A program made the translations under genes and the position numbers. Shown piece after piece: positions 27,397 to 36,497 of a stretch of 64,000 bases of DNA. The stretch is taken from NCBI GenBank assembly GCA_028283605.1, contig JAPWKH010000008.1, positions 62,001 to 126,000 of the forward strand. The letters are read 5' to 3'. How positions within the stretch are numbered: the first letter of the stretch is position 1; each line of letters starts with the position of its first letter. Below the pieces are notes generated by a model, which saw nothing but the letters and a program-made list of their open reading frames with translations, was not told the origin of the DNA and made no database searches. The DNA is from Arachidicoccus sp. (GTDB lineage Bacteria > Bacteroidota > Bacteroidia > Chitinophagales > Chitinophagaceae).

Positions 27397-29799
27397 ATGC
27401 ATAAAAAAAATATTTTTCTGTTTCTATGTTTAGTCTTCTTCATGTATAATAGGGTAATAAGTCAAGTTGATAAATCGGCTGTCAAAAATGGTCTTGGAGC
27501 TATTAGTGGGCAACTTTTAGCAATGGATAGTACACCTATTGAATTAGTATCTGTTTCAGTACTTGAAGTCAAAAAAAATACTCTAACTGATAAAAACGGT
27601 AACTTTTATTTTGATGAACTCAATCCTGGTGTATATACTATCCGAATGCAGATGCTAGGTTTTAAAGAAATTGAACTGAAGATAGATGTTGAGGCTGATA
27701 AAACGACGCAGGCAAATTATAAATTGACAAAAGAGAATATCGTTGTATTACAGGAAGTAAGAGTACTGACACGTATCAACAAATATTCTAATAAGGAAAG
27801 TATCTACATCAGTCGCTTGCCGCTGAAGAATCTGGAAAACCCGCAAGTGTATAATGTAGTACCAAGTGCATTAATACAGGAGCAGATGGCAGTAGATTTA
27901 GGAAGTGTAGCTAAAGAAATACCGGGTGCAGGTATTCCACTTATTGCTAACCAAGGCAGGGCGACTTTTCTTTCAAGAGGTTTTACAGTTGAGCCCAACG
28001 CAAGAAATGGAGTGGCCGGTGCTGCATTTTCTTTTTTGGATAACTGCAACCTGGAAAGGTTGGAAGCGATTAAAGGCCCTTCAACTACCTTATTCGGCAC
28101 AAGCGTTTCCAGCGGGTATGGCGGTTTATTTAACCGTGTTACTAAAAAGCCGTTTAATGGCACAGGTGGGCAGATGTCTTATACAGGAGGTAGTTGGAAC
28201 TATAATCGGTTAGCTATAGACTATAATACGGCCGTTAATACTGACAAAACAGCTTTATTTAGGATAAACGGAGCAACTACTTTTGAAAAGAGTTTTCAGG
28301 ATAATGGCTTTACCAACAGTGTGGCATTAGCGCCTAGTTTTTCTTATCAGGTCAACGACCGACTTTCACTGCTTCTGGATGTAGAATTCGGACAGGCAAA
28401 AGGAACTTCAGTGGTTCGTTTTGATCCTTATACGGGAAGCGGCAAAGTTGAGTCTATAGCCGATATGAAATTCCCCTATAACAAAACATTCCTTGGCGAC
28501 GATATTCCTTATTCTACACAAATGCTGAACATCTTTGGGCAAATTAATTATAAGATATCCGATGCATGGACTTCACAAACTGTCTTCTCCAGGGCGCGCT
28601 CCACAATCAATGGCTATATATCTGCGCTGACGGGAAAATCAGACAGTACCATAAGAGCTAATGTCACTATTGGTAATACAAATTTTATTGCAACTGATCT
28701 CCAACAAAATTTCATCGGTGATTTTAAAATTGGCAACCTACGCAACCGTATGGTACTCGGATTGGATTATTATAATAATTACAATTCATTTGATAGGGTA
28801 AGTGTCAATGGCCCAACAGTTAATTTTATCAATACGCCAACATCTTATAGAGTGACAAAGTTTTTGCTGGATTCACTTACTAATTCAGGCACGCCGCGTA
28901 AAGAAAAAAACAGTGATAATACCTATGCCGCTTATGTTTCAGATGTACTAAACATTACGGATCGGTTATTGGTTATGGGTAGTATCAGAGTGGACCGTTA
29001 CAGATATAACGGTGTTTATAAAATATTGACAGGTGCTACTACCGGCGGCATTGGTGTAGGTGGTATTACAGCAGGTCCTTACAGTCAAACTTCTTTTTCA
29101 CATAAAGAAGGGTTGGTTTATGAATTGGTAAAAAATAAGTTATCTCTTTTCGGAAACTATATGAGCGGTTTTTTCAACGTGAGTGGCATAGACAGAAATG
29201 GCAACTCTTTTAAACCGGAACATGGCACTCAATTAGAATACGGTGTAAAAGCGGATGTTTTCAATCACAGGCTTGTAGGTACGGCAAGCTATTATAACAT
29301 AAAGGTAAAAGATGTGTTGAGAACTGATCCTGTGGACGCTAATTACTCTATACAAGACGGAACACAATTCAGTAAAGGTCTGGAATTGGATATAACAGCA
29401 AACCCATTTGATGGGTTAAATATCGTTGCGGGTTATGCACTGAATAATAGTAAATATACAAAAGCCGATTCTTCGGTATTAGGTCTGCGCCCTGCGCTTT
29501 CCGGGCCGGAAAGAATGGCTAATTTTTGGATCAGCTACCAATTGATTCACGGCCGTGCAAAAGGTCTGGGTCTTGGTTTAGGGGGCAATTCCGGCAGCAT
29601 GTCCTATCAGACCAATACGCGTACCGCTAAAATTATTATTCCCGGCTATACCATGCTGGATGCAACTGTTTTCTACGATCAGCCGAAATTCAGGATCAGC
29701 TTTAAGGTAGATAACCTCACCAGCGAGAAAGCTTGGTCGTCCAGATTGACACCTCAACCTCCGGCACGTTTTCTTGGAAGCATTGTATTGAAATTTTAA
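27397..29799 (+). CDS. TonB-dependent siderophore receptor
   Basis: The 800-aa protein has a signal peptide (MHKKNIFLFLCLVFFMYNRV), a CarboxypepD_reg-like repeat (ISGQLLAMDSTPIELVSVSV, NGNFYFDELNPGVYTIRMQM), a plug domain (ESIYISRLPLKNLENPQVYN, GRATFLSRGFTVEPNARNGV, RLEAIKGPSTTLFGTSVSSG) and a 22-strand-type barrel ending in LDATVFYDQPKFRISFKVDN and the terminal Phe (GSIVLKF). The order matches ferrichrome/ferric-coprogen-type receptors (FhuA/FoxA group). It should import a ferric siderophore with energy from TonB. It is followed after 33 bases by a secreted ThuA-like protein and is divergent from the PepSY gene. Confidence 0.9.
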   Translation: MHKKNIFLFLCLVFFMYNRVISQVDKSAVKNGLGAISGQLLAMDSTPIELVSVSVLEVKKNTLTDKNGNFYFDELNPGVYTIRMQMLGFKEIELKIDVEADKTTQANYKLTKENIVVLQEVRVLTRINKYSNKESIYISRLPLKNLENPQVYNVVPSALIQEQMAVDLGSVAKEIPGAGIPLIANQGRATFLSRGFTVEPNARNGVAGAAFSFLDNCNLERLEAIKGPSTTLFGTSVSSGYGGLFNRVTKKPFNGTGGQMSYTGGSWNYNRLAIDYNTAVNTDKTALFRINGATTFEKSFQDNGFTNSVALAPSFSYQVNDRLSLLLDVEFGQAKGTSVVRFDPYTGSGKVESIADMKFPYNKTFLGDDIPYSTQMLNIFGQINYKISDAWTSQTVFSRARSTINGYISALTGKSDSTIRANVTIGNTNFIATDLQQNFIGDFKIGNLRNRMVLGLDYYNNYNSFDRVSVNGPTVNFINTPTSYRVTKFLLDSLTNSGTPRKEKNSDNTYAAYVSDVLNITDRLLVMGSIRVDRYRYNGVYKILTGATTGGIGVGGITAGPYSQTSFSHKEGLVYELVKNKLSLFGNYMSGFFNVSGIDRNGNSFKPEHGTQLEYGVKADVFNHRLVGTASYYNIKVKDVLRTDPVDANYSIQDGTQFSKGLELDITANPFDGLNIVAGYALNNSKYTKADSSVLGLRPALSGPERMANFWISYQLIHGRAKGLGLGLGGNSGSMSYQTNTRTAKIIIPGYTMLDATVFYDQPKFRISFKVDNLTSEKAWSSRLTPQPPARFLGSIVLKF

Positions 29800-29832
29800 T
29801 CATTATTATACACACTCCCAAATCTCTTTAAA

Positions 29833-30534
29833 ATGAAATTTTTAAAATCATTATTATCATTCGGTCTGCTTTTTTCTTTAACAAATGGTCTCCAGGCGCA
29901 AAATAACATTGGGCCTAAAAAGAATATCAGCTATGTTTATCGTGCTGCATATCGACAGAAAAATATTGACGAAAGAATAAAATTTTATCTCGACTCGTTG
30001 GGATATAATGTCAAATTCGTGGATGCGGCAGAACCAGTGTCGTCCACCGACGGTACAGATCTGATCATGATCTCCGCCAACGTGAGTGCAAGGGCTTTGG
30101 CAGATAAATACAAGGATGTTAAAATACCGGTACTGATGTGGGAAAGCGACTTGCTGGACGACATGAGGTACACAGGTCGTCAACGAGATGTTGATTTCGG
30201 CAAAGGAGATAAAGATCATTATATATGGATGGTCAATGCACCTCATCCATTAAGTGCCGGACTTCACGCCGGAATTGTAGTTGCCTTTGAGGGCGACCAA
30301 GTAATTGGTTGGGGCAAGCCGGGATTGGGTGCCAGCATTATAGCAACACTGCCCGGGCAACCGAATAAAGCTATCATCTTTGGGTATGAAAAAGGTGCAA
30401 CTATGGATTATGATTTTATTGCACCAGCAAGACGCGTTATGTTCTGTCTGGATAATGCTACTTTTCCATACCTTACAAAAGACGGTTTAAAACTATTTAA
30501 TGCTGCAGTTGCATGGAGTATCGGTAATAAATAA
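29833..30534 (+). CDS. Secreted ThuA-like (glutamine-amidotransferase-fold) protein of unknown function
   Basis: A signal peptide (MKFLKSLLSFGLLFSLTNGL, cut after QAQ) precedes about 210 residues. They show alternating strands of a class I glutamine-amidotransferase-like fold: KNISYVYRAAYRQKNIDERI, DLIMISANVSARALADKYKD, IPVLMWESDLLDDMRYTG, IWMVNAPHPLSAGLHAGIVV, KAIIFGYEKGATM. The APHPLSAGL segment recalls ThuA-like secreted domains. No catalytic Cys-His pair is evident. It starts 33 bases after the siderophore receptor and is probably co-transcribed, which suggests a periplasmic role linked to ligand handling; that is inference only. Confidence 0.7.
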   Translation: MKFLKSLLSFGLLFSLTNGLQAQNNIGPKKNISYVYRAAYRQKNIDERIKFYLDSLGYNVKFVDAAEPVSSTDGTDLIMISANVSARALADKYKDVKIPVLMWESDLLDDMRYTGRQRDVDFGKGDKDHYIWMVNAPHPLSAGLHAGIVVAFEGDQVIGWGKPGLGASIIATLPGQPNKAIIFGYEKGATMDYDFIAPARRVMFCLDNATFPYLTKDGLKLFNAAVAWSIGNK

Positions 30535-30708
30535 TTTATCAACGGCATTCGGTGTACTTACTTTCAGTTATCAACATTCTTCGTAGAATAGCCACTTAAT
30601 AACATTGCAAATAACAATTCATTATTATCTGCAAAAAATTATGCGTTTAGGTTACATATTATAAACAAGATTATTTAAATAATCCGGGGTATAAAAATGG
30701 GCAATCAA

Positions 30709-33240
30709 TTACAACTCAAGATTAAATCCTACTTTAATATTCCATTTATTGATACCCGGATGATCCAAATAAGTCATCCGTTTTATTATATTTACTTCTC
30801 CTATTTTAAAGATATTAGCAACGCCGAAATTCAATTCTATATAGGGTTTGCCGGGTGATAAAAAATAAGTCTGTGCATTAGTTGCATAAGGTAAACGTAA
30901 AAGATTCTTTTCATAAAGCGGATTGTTTTCTTGTCTTACACCGCCGAATAATATTTTTCCACCTATTAATTCCCGCCACTTTAGTTTCTTTATTAAAGGT
31001 ATACGATTAAAGAACAACCCATTAAAATTGTGCTGAAGAGATAATGATGCATAATGGTCGCTGACAAATTCCATATAATTCATCGTGTTAAAACTTGCAT
31101 TGCTGTAACCAAAGCCTTGGTTTCCTTGATGTATAGTTAGTAACGGCCATGGTAACTTTCCCACAATATATCCTGCGTCAATTGAAGCATGGGATACGCC
31201 CAATATTGACAGATAAATTCTTTTGCGCACATTCAGATGAAACCGGTCATAATTATATTTCCCGGCAAGCAAGCCCTTAATGCCCCTTGTGTAATCGAAA
31301 GTAAAAATTGGATATTTACCAGGGATTATTAATCTGTCGGTTCCGGTTTGATAAAATTTTTCTTGAGGCGCCCATCTGAACCCAAAATACAACTCTGTTG
31401 TCCTAATGCTGTTTAATAGGGAATCATTTACCGAATATGTATTTTTAATAAACTGTAGCGAGCCACCTGGTCGTTGGCTTTTGATTTTAAAACCGCCGGT
31501 AAGAGAAATATGATTTTTGAATTCTTTTAAGTAATCAATTTTAAAAATATGATTGTACAAATACCTGTTGAATGTTCCGTTATTGGTGGCAAATAAAATA
31601 TTTCCATGCTCATTATCATCTGGCGTACCGGGAATATTTGTATCAAAGCTCGAAGTTATTGAAATAGCATTTACTGGATACGAATAAATTGACTTATGAT
31701 CAAAGGAATATGTCATCTTACCCATGTACTTTGCGTCTCTGTCACGTGTTCCGTAAGCAACATAACCTGAAAAATAAATGCTCTTATTTAACTCCGGTAA
31801 AGTACGGCCACCGACTCGCGGCTTAAATCCCTCTACGGGATTATAGTCTATGAAAGAATTGATAGGTCCGATCTGGAATTTGTTGAATGTTTTATATCCC
31901 GACGCAAAGGTATTTACCCAATCCATTGTACGTTGGAATGATTTCATGTTCCGGAGGCTGTCGATCCGTTTATAAATATCGGTTTCTCCTTTTTGAAGCG
32001 GAATGCTTCTGTGTTCAATCCAGTAGTCGTCCGGTCTATTGTTATCTTGGCGTAAAAGAATATCATCTTTTGTTTGTAATAAAGAATCCGCAATGATAGG
32101 ATTACTCTTAAATCCGGTTATGCCTATAGTCTTTCGACCGACCAGACCTGTAACATTTTTGTACAGCCCAAAATCCCCCGTGATATTCGAATAGCTTAAA
32201 TAATAATGTTTCGTAGCCGAATCGACACTGAACCTTTGTTGTATATTAAATTGTCGTAGAAAACCCAGATTGATATCTTTACCTGTTTTTAATTCTATAG
32301 AATCAATAGCATAATGCCCATCCGTTGAAACATACAGTACACCACTAAATAAGAGGTCATTAATATTCCGTGGCTCGAAGCGGAGTTTGATCAATTTGCC
32401 GTTTCCGGTTGTAATAGTATCTGCTATAAAGTATTTATACCATGTCGGCCCGAAATCCGAAATGGGACTAGCTATACCTTTTGTAAATATGAGAATGTCA
32501 TTATCGTAAATATTAACGTCTTCAAATAATCTGTTGAATAAAGCACTAATACCTTTTGTATCGATAAATTTACCGTAGTCCACCTGTTTTTCTGCGATTA
32601 ATTTATCACCGACTGCATGAGGCGCTTTTCTGAAATACCGTTCTGCTACTGTTTCTTCCATATATATCGGCATCAGTTTTTTACCGGGCATCACAAGGCT
32701 ATCTTGGCGCCCCAAAACAAAATCATATCTTTTCAATATTGTGCTTTTGCCTGCCCATTTAGGAAATTTTTCTACATAAAAATTTACCTTGGCATATTGC
32801 TCGTACTGAGCGCTACCGAAATAATTAATACTATTTTCCGGCTTGTGTAAAATTACCTGCCGAATCAAAGCGACTGCCGGATTATGTTTATTGGAATATT
32901 TTTTCTTCTTAGCTGTTATCACCACTTCTTTTAATTGATCGTCGGCAGGGCTAAGTAAAAAATTAATTGTTGTATCACGGGTAATTTGTGCTTTAAAAAA
33001 TTTTGTTTTATAGCCGACAAAACTTAACCTTAGATCAACTTTGCCGGGTGTGGAAAGAGAAAAAGACCTCAGCGAATTCATAATTATTTCTCTATGAAGA
33101 AGATTATCATATACCGTAACGGAAGACAGTCTTAATAAAGTTAAAGAATCAGTAATAATCCCTTTTAGCTGAATCAGCTGCGCGCCTGCCTTAAAAGTAA
33201 TTAATAATATAACACCCAATAATATTTTACTTATTTTCAT
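30709..33240 (-). CDS. DUF5686-type outer-membrane protein with CarboxypepD_reg-like domain
   Basis: The 843-aa protein has a signal peptide (MKISKILLGVILLITFKAGA), a CarboxypepD_reg-like domain (LIQLKGIITDSLTLLRLSSV, then LRSFSLSTPGKVDLRLSFVG), then the DUF5686 segment AVALIRQVILHKPENSINYF and a large beta-rich region with repeated aromatic strands (YPIFTFDYTRGIKGLLAGKY, ASLSLQHNFNGLFFNRIPLI). The last strand IKVGFNLEL suggests a barrel closing at the outer membrane. The family is widespread in Bacteroidetes and of unknown role. It is convergent with the ThuA-like gene, and a decayed PepSY-like gene follows upstream on the same strand. Confidence 0.82.
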   Translation of the reverse strand: MKISKILLGVILLITFKAGAQLIQLKGIITDSLTLLRLSSVTVYDNLLHREIIMNSLRSFSLSTPGKVDLRLSFVGYKTKFFKAQITRDTTINFLLSPADDQLKEVVITAKKKKYSNKHNPAVALIRQVILHKPENSINYFGSAQYEQYAKVNFYVEKFPKWAGKSTILKRYDFVLGRQDSLVMPGKKLMPIYMEETVAERYFRKAPHAVGDKLIAEKQVDYGKFIDTKGISALFNRLFEDVNIYDNDILIFTKGIASPISDFGPTWYKYFIADTITTGNGKLIKLRFEPRNINDLLFSGVLYVSTDGHYAIDSIELKTGKDINLGFLRQFNIQQRFSVDSATKHYYLSYSNITGDFGLYKNVTGLVGRKTIGITGFKSNPIIADSLLQTKDDILLRQDNNRPDDYWIEHRSIPLQKGETDIYKRIDSLRNMKSFQRTMDWVNTFASGYKTFNKFQIGPINSFIDYNPVEGFKPRVGGRTLPELNKSIYFSGYVAYGTRDRDAKYMGKMTYSFDHKSIYSYPVNAISITSSFDTNIPGTPDDNEHGNILFATNNGTFNRYLYNHIFKIDYLKEFKNHISLTGGFKIKSQRPGGSLQFIKNTYSVNDSLLNSIRTTELYFGFRWAPQEKFYQTGTDRLIIPGKYPIFTFDYTRGIKGLLAGKYNYDRFHLNVRKRIYLSILGVSHASIDAGYIVGKLPWPLLTIHQGNQGFGYSNASFNTMNYMEFVSDHYASLSLQHNFNGLFFNRIPLIKKLKWRELIGGKILFGGVRQENNPLYEKNLLRLPYATNAQTYFLSPGKPYIELNFGVANIFKIGEVNIIKRMTYLDHPGINKWNIKVGFNLEL

Positions 33241-33373
33241 TACTCGAACGTGAAAATTGATTAAATTCCTCTATAAAACAAACAACGAAGCCGATAACTA
33301 ATATATTATAAATGTGAGTATTTCAGCGCTTTTTTTATGTATTTTACCTAAAAAGCACGGAAATTCAAAGGAG

Positions 33374-33789
33374 TCAATCATCTTCGAACGTTTTGATAAA
33401 GTTCCCACCCTCATCGAAAATGTAGGCTTTACTTCTTACATCCACTTCATAGTTTACCGCTCCCTTTCCGTCTACATTTTTGGATGCTTCTTTAATTTTT
33501 GAATATTCATGCTGCTTCATCTATGTCTTTGCCGACTGAGGTAGTGAATCAGGTTGAATATATTTCTAATGTAAGAAAGACACTGGACGGACTGCATAGT
33601 GCCTAATGATCTATGCCCGATTCTATCCAATTGGCCTCAAAGTCCTTTTTCCGTTTCCCATTTTGATGCTCTTATACCCTGACGGGCTTTAAAAGCTTTT
33701 TTAAGTACCTGCGGCACGTATTTTTGCGCCGGCAACCGATAAACGCTAACCATAAAAAGCAGTGCGGCGATAAGGATTTTCACTTTCAT
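33374..33789 (-). pseudogene. PepSY-like (BLIP-like) small periplasmic protein, decayed
   Basis: From ATG at 33789 the minus strand reads a signal peptide (MKVKILIAALLFMVSVYRLP), then YVPQVLKKAFKARQGIRASK and WETEKG, then after a shift KDFEANWIESGIDH and a stop. The 3' part, in a different frame from 33520, reads KIKEASKNVDGKGAVNYEVD followed by VRSKAYIFDEGGNFIKTFED and a normal end. Together these give the layout of PepSY-like secreted proteins of Bacteroidetes (about 140 aa with two repeats). The middle is damaged. An ORF on the plus strand here (33314-33502) is only its shadow. Confidence 0.65.
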
Positions 33790-34426
33790 TTTGTTTTATT
33801 TTATGTAATAAGACATAACAAACGTACCATGGGATACTGAATAAAATTTGAACATTCGGGGCAAAAGATAAAAGAGATCTCCATTATAGAAACACAGCCG
33901 AATTACGAAAGTTGCGACGGCGCTATCCATCCAAATTCAAGCCTATTCAACTGCTGATGCTCATCAAACAACATAATAGTATGAGTAGTAAGTTCTGGTT
34001 AGTGGAATGATTAATGAACCTGTAACCAAAGAAGCCGATAGTTGTTGTAACTTCCTGACTATGTGGTTCTTCGTCAATTTTTGATGTATGGGGTTATTGC
34101 AGACTTTTATTGATTTGCTATATTTAAGGTATCAAACTTTTAAACAGACAAACTACAAGGTTCTTTCTTTATGCAATGTACATCAAAAAACATTGAAATT
34201 TCGGAATGGAAATGTTGCGCCATGCATTAAAAAATATATATTTTGATAATATCATTTTTCTTATCCTTATCTTTTTTTAGAAAAATTTATTTAAATCATA
34301 GGGTGTAGTCTCTCATCTATGATTCCAAATAGGTATATGAATGACGAGTCATTAAAAATATTAATAGAAAAATATCTTTCCGGAATTTGTAATCATAAGT
34401 GTTCGAAACGTTCATAGGGTTTAAAT
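33790..34426. other. Non-coding stretch with no recognised feature
   Basis: About 640 AT-rich bases between the PepSY-like relic and the IS4 fragment contain no ORF with coding character in either direction and no repeat that I could pair. Its right end runs into the truncated transposase at 34433, so part of it may be former IS sequence. Confidence 0.5.
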
Positions 34427-34432
34427 TTGAGC

Positions 34433-34822
34433 ATGACGGCAGGAGAATTAATAAGGATGATTCCTGCAAAAAATTTTCAAGAGTTATCAGCAGAAACCCA
34501 GGTTGACAAACAAGTCAAAAAATTATCTGGAGAAGTTATTTTTAAACTCATCCTGTTTTCGATGTTGAATTCAGAGAAATTAAGCCTGCGAGTGATGGAA
34601 TCATATTTGCAATCAGCATCTTTTAAATCGTTCAGTAAATATAATATTTTGGACGGAAAATACAACTCCATACGAGACCGTATATGTAGTATTAATGCCG
34701 AGTATTTTGAGAAATTATTTAAACAGATATTCTCTATTTATAACAAGGAGTTGTCGGAGCAAAAGGCGCTTTCCAAGACTGTGAAATCAAAAATCTCTTT
34801 CTCAGAAAAATTCACGCCGTAA
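34433..34822 (+). pseudogene. IS4-family transposase, N-terminal fragment
   Basis: The sequence MTAGELIRMIPAKNFQELSA, VDKQVKKLSGEVIFKLILFS, MLNSEKLSLRVMESYLQSAS and NSIRDRICSINAEYFEKLFK is the N-terminal DNA-binding region of Bacteroidetes IS4-type transposases, which are normally about 380-400 aa. Only 130 codons remain and the DDE core is missing. The last dozen residues (KSKISFSEKFTP) lose family character, marking the breakpoint at about 34780. Confidence 0.7.
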
Positions 34823-34940
34823 CTTTTAAAGAATTATTATTGAAAAGAATGATATTTATTATTGCTTACACCTTTAATAAACTTACATGCTAAATAGCAA
34901 CTTGGGTTATTAAAAATGCCTTCTACAAATGACAAATAAG

Positions 34941-34948
34941 TATCTTTG
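34941..34948 (+). promoter_or_regulatory. Bacteroidetes -7 element (TATCTTTG)
   Basis: TATCTTTG fits the TAnnTTTG consensus and lies 29 bases before the ATG at 34977. It sits inside the longest open frame, which begins at 34929. That argues for 34977 as the real start of the next gene. A clear -33 TTTG at the right spacing was not seen. Confidence 0.5.
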
Positions 34949-34976
34949 CTATGCGCATTTTTTATTAATCTGTTTT

Positions 34977-36047
34977 ATGAGAATAAATATTCGGCATGCT
35001 GCCTTTACCCTTTTGATATTGATGGCGATGTTAAATGGTATAGCCCAAAGAAACTTACCGGTCAAAAATATAAAGACGGAAGGCTTGGCGAAAATCGCCA
35101 AAACAACCATCCCTGTGGAAGATTCGTTCCAGTTTAGAAACCCTACCAAGGATGAATTGGTTAAAATATTTGTACAGCAGCCTTCTAAATCTTCTCCAAT
35201 TAATACAATTCTGCCGGTATTAACATTGCTTCTTGGTATTGGTTTAAATAGGTTTCTTGATTGGCATTCTAAAAGAAGAGAAACGAAAAAACAAGGAGAA
35301 AGATGGATTGCTGAATTGGCAACGCTTTCAAAGCCAATTAAAAGTCAGATTCAATTTTTAAATGAATGCAAAGATCAGATCGGCAAAGACATCTATGGTG
35401 TACCTGCCTTACAAATTGCCTCCGGTGTCAATAGCGAAGCTTTAAATGTTCTGGATAAGTCAGAGTTAATAAATTATCTGCGTATTAAACGGAAGCGAAA
35501 CCTTTCTGAAGCAGTTCAAGGTGCAACTTATATCGTTAACTGGGGAAGGATTTTGTCCGGACATTATAAAGATCTAAATGAAAGATATAATGATTACTTG
35601 ACCGATATATCCAAATTTAATAGTGCAATTACCGAATCGCTTCAAGGAGTTTCAAAGGATTTCGCATATTATCAGTTAGCATTAGAAAAAAAGTTGGGCA
35701 AGGATCCGATAGGAGATCCAGTATTTGCCAGTATTTTGGCATTATTCGATGAACAAATCTTTCCGTTTATGGATGTGGGAATTGAGGATTTATCAGCTCT
35801 TGATGAAAGGTTTATTGAACCGATGACGAAAATTATAGGTGAAAACAGACATAACGAATTGTTGGAACCAATTCAGAATGATATTAGAGCCTGCGTCATT
35901 GCTCTAAAAGGATTGACTACTACGAAGGGTTATCTTTTAGCGAATTTGGAAATCCTGATTAAATGGTATCAACAATCTTTAGACGAATTAATAATAGTCT
36001 TAGGTAAGTTCGAAATTAAAGATAACGAAGAGTATTTTGTTACTTAA
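34977..36047 (+). CDS. Membrane-anchored protein of unknown function
   Basis: From ATG 34977 the protein has 356 residues. A signal peptide-like start (MRINIRHAAFTLLILMAMLN, GIAQ) is followed by a Pro/Thr-rich stretch, a single hydrophobic helix (INTILPVLTLLLGIGLNRFL, about residues 77-96) and then about 260 soluble, helix-rich residues (HSKRRETKKQGERWIAELAT onward). The long helical region, KR-rich just after the membrane helix, would lie in the cytoplasm. I recognise no family. It sits alone between an IS4 fragment and a decayed DUF6734-like gene, in an accessory segment ending with a decayed recombinase. Confidence 0.75.
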   Translation: MRINIRHAAFTLLILMAMLNGIAQRNLPVKNIKTEGLAKIAKTTIPVEDSFQFRNPTKDELVKIFVQQPSKSSPINTILPVLTLLLGIGLNRFLDWHSKRRETKKQGERWIAELATLSKPIKSQIQFLNECKDQIGKDIYGVPALQIASGVNSEALNVLDKSELINYLRIKRKRNLSEAVQGATYIVNWGRILSGHYKDLNERYNDYLTDISKFNSAITESLQGVSKDFAYYQLALEKKLGKDPIGDPVFASILALFDEQIFPFMDVGIEDLSALDERFIEPMTKIIGENRHNELLEPIQNDIRACVIALKGLTTTKGYLLANLEILIKWYQQSLDELIIVLGKFEIKDNEEYFVT

Positions 36048-36097
36048 AAAACCTTGCTTGTCAGATATAGTCTTGGTTATTATACCTAAAGTTAGCT

Positions 36098-36396
36098 CTA
36101 CAATATGACAAGTTGGAACTATATACCGATAGCCTCGGTGAGAAAATGCTCATTGAACGCTCGCAATTGCCTTATACTACGGTTTTTAACGACTATGATA
36201 ATTAAATATCCTCCTTATTTATGGTCACTCTCTAAATTGATGACATATGCAAAGCACACACACCTTTATACATATAGACGCGGATATAATTGTATGGGAG
36301 CCATTTGGAAAAGATCTTTTATCGGGTTCTTTGACTGCACAAAATATAGAAAAAGGAACTGTTTTTAATTGGAGCCTTTTCACTCCACACTATTAA
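36098..36396 (+). pseudogene. DUF6734-like protein, broken fragment
   Basis: Three frames in order give one protein-like series: LQYDKLELYTDSLGEKMLIE with QLPYTTVFNDYDN and a stop; then YPPYLWSLSKLMTYAK; then THTFIHIDADIIVWEPFGKD with LSGSLTAQNIEKGTVFNW. The HIDADIIVW segment resembles the glycosyltransferase-like DUF6734 proteins of Bacteroidetes, which have a DxD-like motif here. Two frameshifts and loss of the 3' part show it is inactive. The 88-codon ORF 36105-36368 mixes frames of this relic and is not a gene. Confidence 0.4.
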
Positions 36397-36447
36397 GCAA
36401 GTTAAAATATTTACCTCCTTTTTTACAAAAGAATATATCATTGCCTA

Positions 36448-36497
36448 ATTGTATGTCGTCAAAAGAATTAGTGTAAATTCTTTTGACGACATACAAT
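36448..36497. repeat. Perfect 22-bp inverted repeat with 6-base loop
   Basis: ATTGTATGTCGTCAAAAGAA(TT) at 36448-36469 is the exact reverse complement of 36476-36497, with loop AGTGTA at 36470-36475. The right arm's last base is the first base of the recombinase stop codon. It could be a strong terminator for the recombinase gene or for the plus-strand genes, though it lacks a typical T-run directly after the stem, or a site bound by the recombinase. The perfection contrasts with the decay around it. Confidence 0.85.

Noticed and set aside
33314-33502. A 62-codon plus-strand ORF
   Set aside because: It is antisense to the C-terminal repeat of the decayed PepSY-like gene, which has clear protein character on the minus strand.
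36105-36368. An 88-codon plus-strand ORF as a gene
   Set aside because: Its residues come from wrong frames of a broken DUF6734-like gene; the meaningful protein sequence is found by switching frames, so the ORF itself is chance.
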